Made by a program: the position numbers and the translations under genes. This document shows, piece after piece, positions 25,433 through 33,588 of a DNA stretch of 43,799 nucleotides. Position 1 is the stretch's first letter, and the number at the start of each line of letters is the position of its first letter. The DNA lies in contig NZ_VJZD01000056.1 of NCBI RefSeq assembly GCF_009377175.1, positions 1 through 43,799 of the forward strand. The letters run 5' to 3'. This DNA is from Streptomyces adustus (GTDB lineage: Bacteria > Actinomycetota > Actinomycetes > Streptomycetales > Streptomycetaceae). The notes beneath the pieces were generated by a model. The model worked only from the letters and a program-made list of their open reading frames with translations. It did no database searches and was not told the origin of the DNA.

Positions 25433-25452
25433 GGGTGAGCAAGTACTCACCC
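25433..25452. promoter_or_regulatory. TetR operator copy 2 (divergent SDR/TetR region)
   Basis: This is a second GGGTGAG-N6-CTCACCC. The 31-bp centre-to-centre distance is about three helical turns, so two dimers could sit on the same face. Confidence 0.75.
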
Positions 25453-25490
25453 ACTAGTCAAGACCTGGCCGGGGCCGGGAAGGGCGCGTC

Positions 25491-26138
25491 GTGAAATCCT
25501 TGGGTCCCATGCAGCAGAAACAGGCCGTACCGGCCCGGGTCCGGATTCTCGACGCCGCGCACGAACTGATGCTCACGCTCGGACTGGCCCGCGCCACGAC
25601 GAAGGAGATCGCCAGGGCGGCCGGCTGCTCCGAGGCGGCCCTGTACAAGTACTTCCCGAGCAAGGAGGACCTGTTCATCCGTGTGCTCGCGGAACGGCTG
25701 CCCCGGCTGACCCCGCTGCTGGGCGCCCTGACCGCCGACCCCGGCCGGCGCAGTCTGGAGGAGAACCTCACCGAGATCGCCCGCCAGGCGGCCCTGTTCT
25801 ACGAGCAGAGCTTCCCGATCGCGGCCTCCCTGTACGCGGAGACCCAGCTCAAGAGGCGGCACGACCAGGCGATGCGGGAGATGGGCACGGGACCGCACCG
25901 GCCGATCGAGGGTCTGGACGCCTACCTCCGCGCCGAGCAGGACGCCGGGCGGGTCGGCCCCGACGCCGACACCCGCACCGCCGCGTCCTTGCTGCTGGGC
26001 GCGTGCGCCCAGCGCGCGTTCGCCTACGACGCGACGCCCGACGGAGCCCGTCCGCCGCTGGACGACTTCGCCCGGCGCCTGGCCCGCACCCTCCTGGCCG
26101 GAATCGCCCCCTCGACGGAGCGGGCCGGGACGGCCTGA
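25491..26138 (+). CDS. TetR/AcrR-family regulator of the divergent SDR gene
   Basis: This is a 215-residue TetR protein. GTG at 25491 is preceded by GGAAGGG; an ATG 18 nt later is possible. The HTH reads RILDAAHELMLTLGLARATTKEIARAAGCSEAALYKYFPSKEDLF, with recognition helix CSEAALYKYF. The divergent SDR gene and the twin palindromes in the 118-bp gap mark it as a local repressor controlling both genes. The ligand domain gives no hint of the inducer. Confidence 0.9.
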   Translation: MKSLGPMQQKQAVPARVRILDAAHELMLTLGLARATTKEIARAAGCSEAALYKYFPSKEDLFIRVLAERLPRLTPLLGALTADPGRRSLEENLTEIARQAALFYEQSFPIAASLYAETQLKRRHDQAMREMGTGPHRPIEGLDAYLRAEQDAGRVGPDADTRTAASLLLGACAQRAFAYDATPDGARPPLDDFARRLARTLLAGIAPSTERAGTA

Positions 26139-26221
26139 GGCCGATCGGGGCCGCCCGAGGCCGGCCGCTTCAAGCCCTCCTCAAGCCCTGAGGCCCTCAC
26201 ACCGCGCAGGCCCACAGTTCC

Positions 26222-26253
26222 CGGCCCGTCGGCCCGTCGGCCCGTCGGCCCGT
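26222..26253. repeat. Four tandem 8-bp repeats (CGGCCCGT)
   Basis: Four exact head-to-tail copies of CGGCCCGT run up to the stop codon of the minus-strand deaminase gene. This is probably a replication-slippage product. No function is evident. Confidence 0.85.
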
Positions 26254-27284
26254 CAGGCGGTCAGCCAGTCGTCGACCCCCGACAGCAGCCGCTGCTTCAC
26301 GTCCTGCGGCGCCGCCGAACCCCGTACGGACTGCCGGGCCAGTTCCGCGAGCTCCGCGTCCGTGAAGGCGTGGTGACGGCGGGCGATGTCGTACTGGGCG
26401 GCCAGCCGGGAGCCGAACAGCAACGGGTCGTCGGCGCCCAGCGCCATCGGGACGCCCGCCTCGAACAGGGTGCGCAGCGGGACGTCCTCCGGCTTCTCGT
26501 AGACGCCGAGTGCCACGTTCGAGGCCGGGCACACCTCGCAGGTCACCCCGCGGTCGGCGAGCCGCTTCAGCAGCCGCGGGTCCTCCGCCGCGCGCACCCC
26601 GTGCCCGATGCGGGTGGCCTCCAGGTCGTCCAGACAGTCGCGCACCGAGGCCGGGCCGGTCAGCTCGCCGCCGTGCGGCGCCGCCAGCAGGCCGCCCTCG
26701 CGGGCGATGGCGAACGCGCGGTCGAAGTCCCGGGCCATGCCCCGGCGTTCGTCGTTCGACAGGCCGAATCCGACGATCCCCCGGTCCGCGTAGCGCACCG
26801 CCAGCCGGGCCAGCGTACGGGCGTCCAGCGGGTGCTTCATCCGGTTGGCGGCCACCAGGACCCGCATCCCGAGCCCGGTCTCCCGCGACGCGGTGTCCAC
26901 CGCGTCCAGGATGATCTCCAGCGCCGGGATCAGCCCGCCCAGACGCGGTGCGTACGAGGTCGGGTCGACCTGGATCTCCAGCCAGCCCGAGCCGTCCCGC
27001 ACGTCCTCCTCGGCCGCCTCCCGGACCAGCCGCTGGATGTCCTCCGGCCGCCGCAGGCACGAGCGGGCCGCGTCGTACAGGCGCTGGAAGCGGAACCAGC
27101 CCCGCTCGTCGGTCGCCCGCAGTCTCGGCGGCTCCCCGCTCGTCAGCGCCTCGGTCAGCGTCTCGGGCAGCCGCACCCCGTACTTATCGGCGAGCTCCAG
27201 CACGGTGCCGGGCCGCATCGACCCGGTGAAGTGCAGATGCAGATGGGCTTTCGGCAGCTCAGAGACATCACGTACACGCTCCAT
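26253..27284 (-). CDS. add: Adenosine/nucleoside deaminase family protein
   Basis: This 343-residue protein has the ADA TIM-barrel fold. ATG at 27284 (MERVRDVSELPKAHLHLHF) follows AGGA. The metal-binding His16-x-His18 is present, HGGE supplies the catalytic Glu, RIGHGVR the next His and GADDPLLF the Asp pair. The ribose-contacting Asp of HxHxDG in classical ADA is Thr here (HLHFTG, Thr20). Asn occupies this site in N6-methyl-AMP deaminases and Asp in adenosine deaminases, so the true substrate may be a modified or phosphorylated nucleoside. It lies downstream of and parallel to the aminotransferase gene. Confidence 0.85.
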   Translation of the reverse strand: MERVRDVSELPKAHLHLHFTGSMRPGTVLELADKYGVRLPETLTEALTSGEPPRLRATDERGWFRFQRLYDAARSCLRRPEDIQRLVREAAEEDVRDGSGWLEIQVDPTSYAPRLGGLIPALEIILDAVDTASRETGLGMRVLVAANRMKHPLDARTLARLAVRYADRGIVGFGLSNDERRGMARDFDRAFAIAREGGLLAAPHGGELTGPASVRDCLDDLEATRIGHGVRAAEDPRLLKRLADRGVTCEVCPASNVALGVYEKPEDVPLRTLFEAGVPMALGADDPLLFGSRLAAQYDIARRHHAFTDAELAELARQSVRGSAAPQDVKQRLLSGVDDWLTA

Positions 27285-27353
27285 CCAAAGATCCTGCCGT
27301 ACGTTCCCGCCGTCCCGGTAGCGGTTTCCCCGATCGTGGTCTTGCTCGCACAA

Positions 27354-27397
27354 ACGCGCAGGGCACCCGGGGACCATGTCCCGGGTGCCCTGCGCGT
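27354..27397 (-). terminator. Terminator of the aminotransferase gene
   Basis: A 20-bp stem with one bulged base (27354-27374 with 27378-27397) is followed on the minus strand by TTTG. It separates the aminotransferase from the deaminase gene. Confidence 0.88.
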
Positions 27398-27416
27398 CGT
27401 GTGTCGGCCCGGGAAC

Positions 27417-28643
27417 TCAGTCCCGCGCCTCGGCCAGCAGCTTCTGGATCCGGCTGACGCCCTCGACGAGGTCCTCGTCGCCGAGCGCGTACGACAGCCG
27501 CAGGTAGCCCGGCGTGCCGAAGGCCTCGCCCGGGACGACCGCGACCTCCGCCTCCTCCAGGATCAGCGCGGCCAGCTCCACGCTGTCCTGCGGGCGCTTG
27601 CCGCGGATCTCCTTGCCCAGCAGGGCCTTCACCGACGGGTAGGCGTAGAACGCGCCCTCGGGCTCGGGGCAGAGCACGCCGTCGATCTCGTTCAGCATCC
27701 GCACGATCGTCTTGCGGCGCCGGTCGAAGGCCTCGCGCATCTCGGCGACGGCCGACAGGTCGCCGGAGACGGCGGCCAGGGCGGCCACCTGGGCCACGTT
27801 GGAGACGTTCGAGGTGGCGTGCGACTGGAGGTTGGTGGCCGCCTTGACGATGTCCTTCGGGCCGATGACCCAGCCCACGCGCCAGCCCGTCATGGCGTAC
27901 GTCTTGGCGACACCGTTGACCACGATGCACTTGTCGGCCAGCTCGGGCACGACCACCGGCAGGGAGTGGAACTCCGCGTCGCCGTAGACGAGGTGCTCGT
28001 AGATCTCGTCGGTCAGGACCCACAGGCCCTTCTCGGCGGCCCAGCGGCCGATCTCCTCGATCTGCTCGCGGGTGTAGACCGCGCCGGTCGGGTTGGAGGG
28101 GGAGACGAACAGCAGCACCTTGGTGTTCTCGGTGCGGGCCGCCTCCAGCTGCTCCACCGAGACCCGGTAACCGGTCGTTTCGTCGGCGACGACGTCGACC
28201 GGGACACCGCCGGCCAGCCGGATCGACTCCGGGTAGGTGGTCCAGTACGGCGCCGGGACGATGACCTCGTCGCCCGGGTCGAGGATCGCGGCGAACGCCT
28301 CGTAGATCGCCTGCTTTCCGCCGTTGGTCACCAGGATCTGGGACGCGTCGACCTCGTAGCCGGAGTCGCGCAGCGTCTTCGCGGCGATGGCGGTCTTCAG
28401 CTCGGGCAGGCCGCCGGCGGGCGTGTAGCGGTGGTACTTCGGGTTCTTGCAGGCCTCGACGGCCGCCTCGACGATGTAGCCGGGAGTCGGGAAGTCGGGT
28501 TCGCCGGCGCCGAATCCGATCACCGGACGCCCGGCGGCCTTCAGGGCCTTGGCCTTGGCGTCCACGGCGAGGGTGGCGGACTCGGAGATCGCGCCGATGC
28601 GGGCGGAGACCCGGCGCTCGGTGGGAGGGGTTGCAGCGCTCAT
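27417..28643 (-). CDS. aspC: Pyridoxal-phosphate aspartate aminotransferase (class I)
   Basis: The protein has 408 residues. It is a fold-type I aminotransferase of the prokaryotic aspartate/prephenate (1-gamma) group: [34 protein letters not shown], the PLP Lys247 in [17 protein letters not shown] and the C-terminal Arg in YLRLSYA. It interconverts aspartate/oxaloacetate and glutamate/2-oxoglutarate, and some members also act on prephenate. ATG at 28643 is chosen, and a second ATG 9 nt upstream is possible. It is divergent from tRNA-Trp/secE. Confidence 0.94.
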   Translation of the reverse strand: MSAATPPTERRVSARIGAISESATLAVDAKAKALKAAGRPVIGFGAGEPDFPTPGYIVEAAVEACKNPKYHRYTPAGGLPELKTAIAAKTLRDSGYEVDASQILVTNGGKQAIYEAFAAILDPGDEVIVPAPYWTTYPESIRLAGGVPVDVVADETTGYRVSVEQLEAARTENTKVLLFVSPSNPTGAVYTREQIEEIGRWAAEKGLWVLTDEIYEHLVYGDAEFHSLPVVVPELADKCIVVNGVAKTYAMTGWRVGWVIGPKDIVKAATNLQSHATSNVSNVAQVAALAAVSGDLSAVAEMREAFDRRRKTIVRMLNEIDGVLCPEPEGAFYAYPSVKALLGKEIRGKRPQDSVELAALILEEAEVAVVPGEAFGTPGYLRLSYALGDEDLVEGVSRIQKLLAEARD

Positions 28644-28925
28644 GGACCCCATCGTTTCAGACCGGAAACGCCCCCGGCACGCTGGTTTCACAGACTGAAC
28701 AGGACCGGGCGCACTCCTGAACATCAGTCCGGAATCCCGCGGTGGCCTGGGTGATCTTCCGTCAGCTCTCCGGTGATCTTCCGTCCACGGCGCCCCAACG
28801 GGCACTTTCTGTTCGACGACCGGCCCCGGACCACGTACACTCTCACCTCGTTGGCCTTCAGCGGCCCGCACTCATCGGGTGCACACCGAGCACCCGTCCG
28901 GATGCGGTACGTTGGGGACACACAA

Positions 28926-28998
28926 AGGGTCGTAGCTCAATTGGTAGAGCACCGGTCTCCAAAACCGGCGGTTGGGGGTTCAAGTCCCTCCGGCCCTG
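28926..28998 (+). tRNA. tRNA-Trp(CCA)
   Basis: This is a 73-nt cloverleaf. The acceptor AGGGTCG pairs with CGGCCCT (one wobble), the anticodon loop is CTCCAAA with anticodon CCA, and the discriminator is G. It lies directly upstream of secE, as in many actinobacteria. Confidence 0.97.
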
Positions 28999-29109
28999 CT
29001 ACACACACCATTCGCCAAGTGATGTGTGCGCATGTACGTACAGAAATGCACCGCCGTGCGGCTCAGACCGGGCGCGGCACGGCCACGACCCGGAATCAGG
29101 TGAGGACGA

Positions 29110-29397
29110 ATGGCGGACGCCGTGGGCTCCATCGACATGCCTGATGCCCAGGACGAGGCGCTGGAGTCGAAGAAGAAGCCCCGCAAGGGCGGCAAGCGGG
29201 CCAAGAAGGGCCCGCTGAAGCGACTCGCCCTCTTCTATCGGCAGATCGTCGCCGAGCTGCGCAAGGTCGTCTGGCCGACACGCAACCAGCTGACGTCGTA
29301 CACCACCGTGGTGATCTTCTTCGTTGCGATCATGATCGCTCTGGTCACCGTGATTGACTATGGGCTCAGCCATGGAGCCAAGTACGTCTTCGGCTGA
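29110..29397 (+). CDS. secE: Preprotein translocase subunit SecE
   Basis: This 95-residue, single-helix SecE has a basic N-terminal half (KKKPRKGGKRAKKG), the conserved amphipathic-helix motif AELRKVVWPTRNQL and one membrane helix at about 63-85. It clamps SecY in the translocon. The start is an ATG after GTGAGGAC. The order tRNA-Trp, secE, nusG is standard. A hairpin (29406-29440) lies in the 81-bp gap to nusG. Confidence 0.96.
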   Translation: MADAVGSIDMPDAQDEALESKKKPRKGGKRAKKGPLKRLALFYRQIVAELRKVVWPTRNQLTSYTTVVIFFVAIMIALVTVIDYGLSHGAKYVFG

Positions 29398-29478
29398 GCC
29401 GACCAGCGAAGGGCGCCGCGGTTACCGGCGTCCCTTTCGCGCGTTCCACCCCTATGTATCCAGGAAGAAGCAGCCACA

Positions 29479-30357
29479 GTGCCTGACGCCAACCTGAACG
29501 ACGACGCCATCGAGCCGGACGAGTCCGTGGACGACGAGCTCGACATCGTCGAGGGCGCGGACGAACAGGACGAGTTCGAGGCTGCGGAAGCCGAGACGGA
29601 CGAGCCGGCCGAGGAAGCCGCGCTGCACGCCCTGGACGAGGACGAGACCGCCGAGGACGAGTCCGAGGAAGACGAGTCCGACGAGGACGACTCCGAGGAG
29701 GCCGTCGAGGACGAGGCCGCCGAGGAGGAGGCCGAGCCCGTCGACCCCGTCGAGGCCCTCCGTCAGGAGCTGCGCTCCCTGCCCGGCGAGTGGTACGTGA
29801 TCCACACCTACGCCGGCTACGAGAACCGCGTGAAGACCAACCTGGAGCAGCGCGCCGTCTCGCTGAACGTCGAGGACTACATCTTCCAGGCCGAGGTGCC
29901 GCAGGAAGAGGTCGTCCAGATCAAGAACGGCGACCGCAAGACCATCCGCCAGAACAAGCTCCCCGGCTACGTGCTGGTGCGCATGGACCTGACGAACGAG
30001 TCCTGGGGCGTCGTCCGCAACACCCCCGGCGTCACCGGCTTCGTGGGCAACGCCTACGACCCGTACCCGCTGACCCTGGACGAGATCGTCAAGATGCTCG
30101 CCCCGGAGGCGGAGGAGAAGGCGGCCCGCGAGGCCGCCGAGGCCGAGGGCAAGCCGGCGCCGCAGCGCAAGGTCGAGGTCCAGGTCCTGGACTTCGAGGT
30201 CGGCGACTCGGTCACCGTCACCGACGGCCCGTTCGCCACGCTCCAGGCGACCATCAACGAGATCAACCCCGACTCCAAGAAGGTCAAGGGCCTGGTGGAG
30301 ATCTTCGGCCGCGAGACGCCGGTCGAGCTCTCCTTCGACCAGATCCAGAAGAACTGA
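29479..30357 (+). CDS. nusG: Transcription termination/antitermination factor NusG
   Basis: This is a 292-residue NusG. The NGN domain starts at about residue 101 ([25 protein letters not shown]). The KOW domain is near the C-terminus ([24 protein letters not shown]). The first 100 residues are an extremely acidic, low-complexity extension (runs of Asp/Glu), typical of Streptomyces but far longer than the classical 180-residue NusG. It starts at GTG 29479. It binds RNA polymerase and couples it to Rho or the ribosome. Confidence 0.96.
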   Translation: MPDANLNDDAIEPDESVDDELDIVEGADEQDEFEAAEAETDEPAEEAALHALDEDETAEDESEEDESDEDDSEEAVEDEAAEEEAEPVDPVEALRQELRSLPGEWYVIHTYAGYENRVKTNLEQRAVSLNVEDYIFQAEVPQEEVVQIKNGDRKTIRQNKLPGYVLVRMDLTNESWGVVRNTPGVTGFVGNAYDPYPLTLDEIVKMLAPEAEEKAAREAAEAEGKPAPQRKVEVQVLDFEVGDSVTVTDGPFATLQATINEINPDSKKVKGLVEIFGRETPVELSFDQIQKN

Positions 30358-30399
30358 ACCGTCCTCGAGGAACACCGACCGGGATCGGGGGATCCGGTT

Positions 30400-30915
30400 T
30401 TGACGAGTGACATAGCGGCCGAGGGCGCCTCGGACCGTGCGGGACAGCCCGCGCGGTCCGGGCGCCCTCGGCCCTTTCTCGTGGCCGGTGTGTTCCTGCT
30501 GCTGGGCGCCGCGCTGCTCGCCTGCGCGGCCTGGGTGGGATGGACGCAGTGGGCGCGGATCACGTCCATCCAGAAGGACGGTGTCCGCGCGGTCGGGGTC
30601 TTCCATGACGACGGCGCGGAGAACTGCTGGCGGCACCGCTGCTGGGCCGAGATCGAGGTCGACGGGCGGAAGGTGGAGGCGGAGCTGCCGCCGCTGACCT
30701 ACACCAAGGTGCATCACCACGAGGTCCGGGACGGCCGGTCCATCGTCGTCCGGTACCTGCCCTCGGACCCGACGACGGCCGTGGAGGACCAGGGGCTGGG
30801 CCAGGTCGGCCAAGTGGTCTCGGTCATCGGGATGTTCGGCGGGATCTTCCTGGTCGTGGGGCTGGCGAGGGCGGTGCTCGTGGTGCGGCGTCGTACCCCC
30901 GCAGAGCCCGCCTGA
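30400..30915 (+). CDS. DUF3592-like membrane protein between nusG and rplK
   Basis: This 171-residue protein has two membrane helices (about 27-50 and 135-160) and a middle extracellular domain (RAVGVFHDDGAENCWRHRCWAEIEVDGRKVEAELPPL...VRYLPSDPTTAVED). This is the DUF3592 pattern, with two cysteines (Cys76, Cys81). The start is uncertain: TTG 30400 has GGGG upstream, while an in-frame GTG at 30481 would start at the first helix. The first 25 codons coincide with a very strong hairpin. nusG and rplK are usually adjacent, so this is an extra gene in the operon. Its function is unknown. Confidence 0.75.
   Translation: MTSDIAAEGASDRAGQPARSGRPRPFLVAGVFLLLGAALLACAAWVGWTQWARITSIQKDGVRAVGVFHDDGAENCWRHRCWAEIEVDGRKVEAELPPLTYTKVHHHEVRDGRSIVVRYLPSDPTTAVEDQGLGQVGQVVSVIGMFGGIFLVVGLARAVLVVRRRTPAEPA
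30417..30477 (+). terminator. Terminator-like hairpin at or inside the 5' end of the DUF3592 gene
   Basis: A 26-bp stem with one bulge (30430) and one wobble has the left arm at 30417-30443, the loop ACAG and the right arm at 30448-30473. It is followed by CTTTCTC. It lies 60 nt after the nusG stop, so it probably ends secE-nusG transcripts. Confidence 0.8.
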
Positions 30916-30925
30916 CCAGCTCGAT

Positions 30926-30955
30926 TTCTTGTGCCGGGTGGCCATCGGCTACCGT
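30926..30955 (+). promoter_or_regulatory. Candidate rplK promoter
   Basis: TTCTTG (30926-30931) and TACCGT (30950-30955), spaced 18 nt, lie about 70 nt before rplK. An imperfect leader hairpin (30967-30976 with 30984-30993) follows. The -35 match is weak. Confidence 0.4.
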
Positions 30956-31026
30956 AGTGCGGTATGCCTCCATCCGGATTAAGCGGACGGAGGCTGAAAA
31001 CTCTCACTAGGACCCGGAGAGAGCAC

Positions 31027-31461
31027 ATGCCTCCCAAGAAGAAGAAGGTCACGGGGCTTATCAAGCTCCAGATCAACGCCGGCGCGGCGAACCCGGCTCC
31101 GCCGGTCGGCCCCGCGCTCGGTCAGCACGGCGTCAACATCATGGAGTTCTGCAAGGCCTACAACGCCGCGACCGAGTCGCAGCGTGGCTGGGTCATCCCG
31201 GTGGAGATCACGGTCTACGAGGACCGTTCCTTCACCTTCGTGACCAAGACTCCGCCGGCCGCGAAGATGATCCTCAAGGCCGCGGGTGTCGAGAAGGGCT
31301 CCGGCGAGCCGCACAAGACCAAGGTCGCCAAGATCACCGAGGCGCAGGTCCGCGAGATCGCCACGACCAAGATGCCCGACCTCAACGCCAACGACCTGGA
31401 CGCCGCCGCGAAGATCATCGCCGGCACCGCCCGTTCCATGGGCATCACGGTCGAAGGCTGA
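31027..31461 (+). CDS. rplK: 50S ribosomal protein L11
   Basis: This 144-residue protein reads [46 protein letters not shown], the N-terminal L11 domain with the proline-rich thiostrepton-region helix. The C-terminal RNA-binding domain is at 75-144. ATG 31027 follows GGAGAG. L11 lies in the GTPase centre of the 50S subunit and is needed for RelA activation. It precedes rplA by 86 bp. Length is typical. Confidence 0.97.
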
Positions 31462-31547
31462 ACCCCAGCCCCGTAGCACCTTCGTAGAACCGTGGCGGGG
31501 CCTGCTCGGCCCGTACCACGACTCCTCAAGAACACACAGGAGCAGTA

Positions 31548-32273
31548 GTGAGCAAGCGCAGCAAGTCTCTCCGCGCTGCGGACGCCAAGATCGACCGGGA
31601 CAAGCTCTACGCCCCGCTCGAGGCCGTCCGTCTCGCCAAGGAGACCTCCACCAGCAAGTTCGACGGCACCGTCGAGGTCGCCTTCCGCCTGGGTGTCGAC
31701 CCGCGCAAGGCCGACCAGATGGTCCGTGGCACCGTGAACCTGCCGCACGGCACCGGCAAGACCGCCCGGGTCCTGGTCTTCGCGACCGGTGACCGTGCTG
31801 CGGCCGCAGAGGCTGCGGGCGCCGACATCGTCGGCTCCGACGAACTGATCGACGAGGTTGCGAAGGGCCGTCTGGACTTCGACGCCGTCGTCGCCACCCC
31901 CGACCTCATGGGCAAGGTCGGCCGCCTCGGCCGCGTCCTCGGCCCCCGTGGTCTCATGCCGAACCCCAAGACCGGCACCGTCACCCCGGACGTCGTCAAG
32001 GCTGTCAACGACATCAAGGGCGGCAAGATCGAGTTCCGCGTCGACAAGCACTCGAACCTGCACTTCATCATCGGCAAGGTGTCCTTCGACGACACCAAGC
32101 TGGTGGAGAACTACGGTGCCGCGCTGGACGAGATCCTTCGTCTGAAGCCGTCGGCCGCCAAGGGTCGTTACGTCAAGAAGGCCGCGATCAGCACCACGAT
32201 CGGCCCCGGCATCCCGGTCGACCCGAACCGCACCCGCAACCTCCTCGTCGAGGAGGACCCGGCGGCGGTCTGA
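31548..32273 (+). CDS. rplA: 50S ribosomal protein L1
   Basis: This 241-residue protein starts at GTG with AGGAG upstream. Family signatures include [27 protein letters not shown] and [23 protein letters not shown]1 forms the L1 stalk on the 50S E-site and in other bacteria also represses its own operon by binding the mRNA leader. It is followed by a strong terminator. Confidence 0.97.
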   Translation: MSKRSKSLRAADAKIDRDKLYAPLEAVRLAKETSTSKFDGTVEVAFRLGVDPRKADQMVRGTVNLPHGTGKTARVLVFATGDRAAAAEAAGADIVGSDELIDEVAKGRLDFDAVVATPDLMGKVGRLGRVLGPRGLMPNPKTGTVTPDVVKAVNDIKGGKIEFRVDKHSNLHFIIGKVSFDDTKLVENYGAALDEILRLKPSAAKGRYVKKAAISTTIGPGIPVDPNRTRNLLVEEDPAAV

Positions 32274-32297
32274 GCCTGAGGCTCACCCCAGTCGGTC

Positions 32298-32332
32298 ACG
32301 GGCCCCGCACCTCTTCCAGGTGCGGGGCCCGT
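32298..32332 (+). terminator. rplKA terminator
   Basis: A perfect 15-bp stem (32298-32312 with 32318-32332) with a 5-nt loop CTTCC is followed by CCCTGTTT. Confidence 0.9.
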
Positions 32333-32411
32333 CCCTGTTTCCGCGCGCACCCGTGCCCTTTCCGCGGCGCCGGGTTAGCGTGAAGATCACGGGGGTCACG
32401 AGGGGGTACGG

Positions 32412-33284
32412 ATGAGGGACAGACTCGTCGTCGGGCGCGGTGTCCTCCCATGGCTCCTCACGGCCGCGCTGGCCGCCCTCGCCGGCTGCACCGCCGACCG
32501 GGCCGGCGACGCGGGGCCCACGCAGTCCGACGACGCCCCGCACCGCCCCGACGCCCGTACGGCGGCCGCGCTGCGCGCCGTGGAGACGGCCACCGTCCGG
32601 GCCGGCTCCGCGCGGATCACCTCGGCCACGGTCATGGGCGCCATGCTCTCCACCCGGACCGAGGGCACCCTGGACTGGGCCGGCGACTCCACCGGCACCC
32701 TGCGCATCACGTACACCGGCGGCGAACTGGCCACGACCATGCGCAGGCTGGGCACCACCACGATGGAGGCCAGGCTGCTGCCCGACGCGTACTACGCGCA
32801 GGTCGGCACCCGCTTCGCGCGGCAGATGGGCGGCCGGCACTGGATCAGATACGACTACGAGGACCTGGACGCCCTGCCCGGCGACTCGGGCCGGTATCTG
32901 AAGGACCAGCTCCGCAACACCGCCCCCATCCCTCCGGTCAGGCTCCTGCTGGCCTCCGGGAACGTCCGCGCGGCCGGGGAGGAGACGGTGGACGGCGTAC
33001 GCACCCGGCACTACTCGGGCACGGTGGAGGTGGCCGCTCTCACCGACCGCGCCCTGCGCGAGCAGCTCACCGCGGCCGGGGTCACCGGCGAGACCCTGGA
33101 CATCTGGGTCGACGACCGCGACCTGCTGGTGAAGAAGGTGGAGGAGGCGCGGATGTCGACGGGCCTGATGACCCAGACCGCCCACTACCGCGACTACGGC
33201 GTACGGCTCTCGGTGCGCCGCCCGCCGGCCGCGGACACCCGGGACTTCGAGGACCTGGTCAAGCAGCAGAGCAGCACCCCCTGA
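32412..33284 (+). CDS. Lipoprotein (LppX/LprG-like)
   Basis: This 290-residue lipoprotein has a basic N-terminus, a hydrophobic stretch and the lipobox LAGC with Cys26. The mature part has the alternating beta pattern of the LolA-like LppX/LprG/LppA group (ARITSATVMGAMLSTRTEGTLDW, TRHYSGTVEV, DIWVDDRDLLVKKVEE), which carries lipids or glycolipids across the envelope in mycobacteria. That function is inferred. It lies between rplA and rplJ, where Streptomyces carry such a gene (memory). Confidence 0.85.
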   Translation: MRDRLVVGRGVLPWLLTAALAALAGCTADRAGDAGPTQSDDAPHRPDARTAAALRAVETATVRAGSARITSATVMGAMLSTRTEGTLDWAGDSTGTLRITYTGGELATTMRRLGTTTMEARLLPDAYYAQVGTRFARQMGGRHWIRYDYEDLDALPGDSGRYLKDQLRNTAPIPPVRLLLASGNVRAAGEETVDGVRTRHYSGTVEVAALTDRALREQLTAAGVTGETLDIWVDDRDLLVKKVEEARMSTGLMTQTAHYRDYGVRLSVRRPPAADTRDFEDLVKQQSSTP

Positions 33285-33325
33285 CCCTGCGGTCGGGGCC
33301 GTGGAGGAGCCCCGTACGGGCGGAT

Positions 33326-33355
33326 TTGCCTGACGGTCGCCCGCTCACGTACTCT
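33326..33355 (+). promoter_or_regulatory. rplJ promoter
   Basis: TTGCCT (33326-33331) and TACTCT (33350-33355) have 18-nt spacing. Transcription would begin near 33362, at the start of the L10-type leader. Confidence 0.65.
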
Positions 33356-33357
33356 CT

Positions 33358-33588
33358 TGCCGAAGCCAAAGACCGCTGGTCGTTGCCGTGTGCTCGCGAG
33401 AGGGCGCGGTGGCCGAAGGATCCGCTGACAGTGGACGACCCGCGCAGGTGACCGTGGAAATGCTCCCGGAGTTCATGGTTCGCGCCATGTACGCCCGGTC
33501 GAGCTACGCCCCGTGCGCCTGCGCCGGGGCGTTTCGTTTGTTCAGCCCCTTCTGAGCGGTCCTCATCACCCGGAAGGAGGCCACGCTC
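33358..33588 (+). ncRNA. Ribosomal protein L10-type leader with attenuator hairpin
   Basis: This leader of about 225 nt precedes rplJ. It contains CCGAAGCCAAAGACCGCTGG and a later complementary-looking GGATCCGCTGACAGTGG, as expected for the kink-turn L10(L12)4 binding site. It then has an attenuator-like hairpin CGCCCCG (33507-33513) with CGGGGCG (33525-33531), followed by TTTCGTTTGTT. The assignment to the Rfam L10 leader family is by position and motif and was not computed. Confidence 0.65.

Noticed and set aside
26222..26253. CRISPR-like repeat array
   Set aside because: The units are 8 bp, contiguous and without spacers, so this is a simple tandem repeat.
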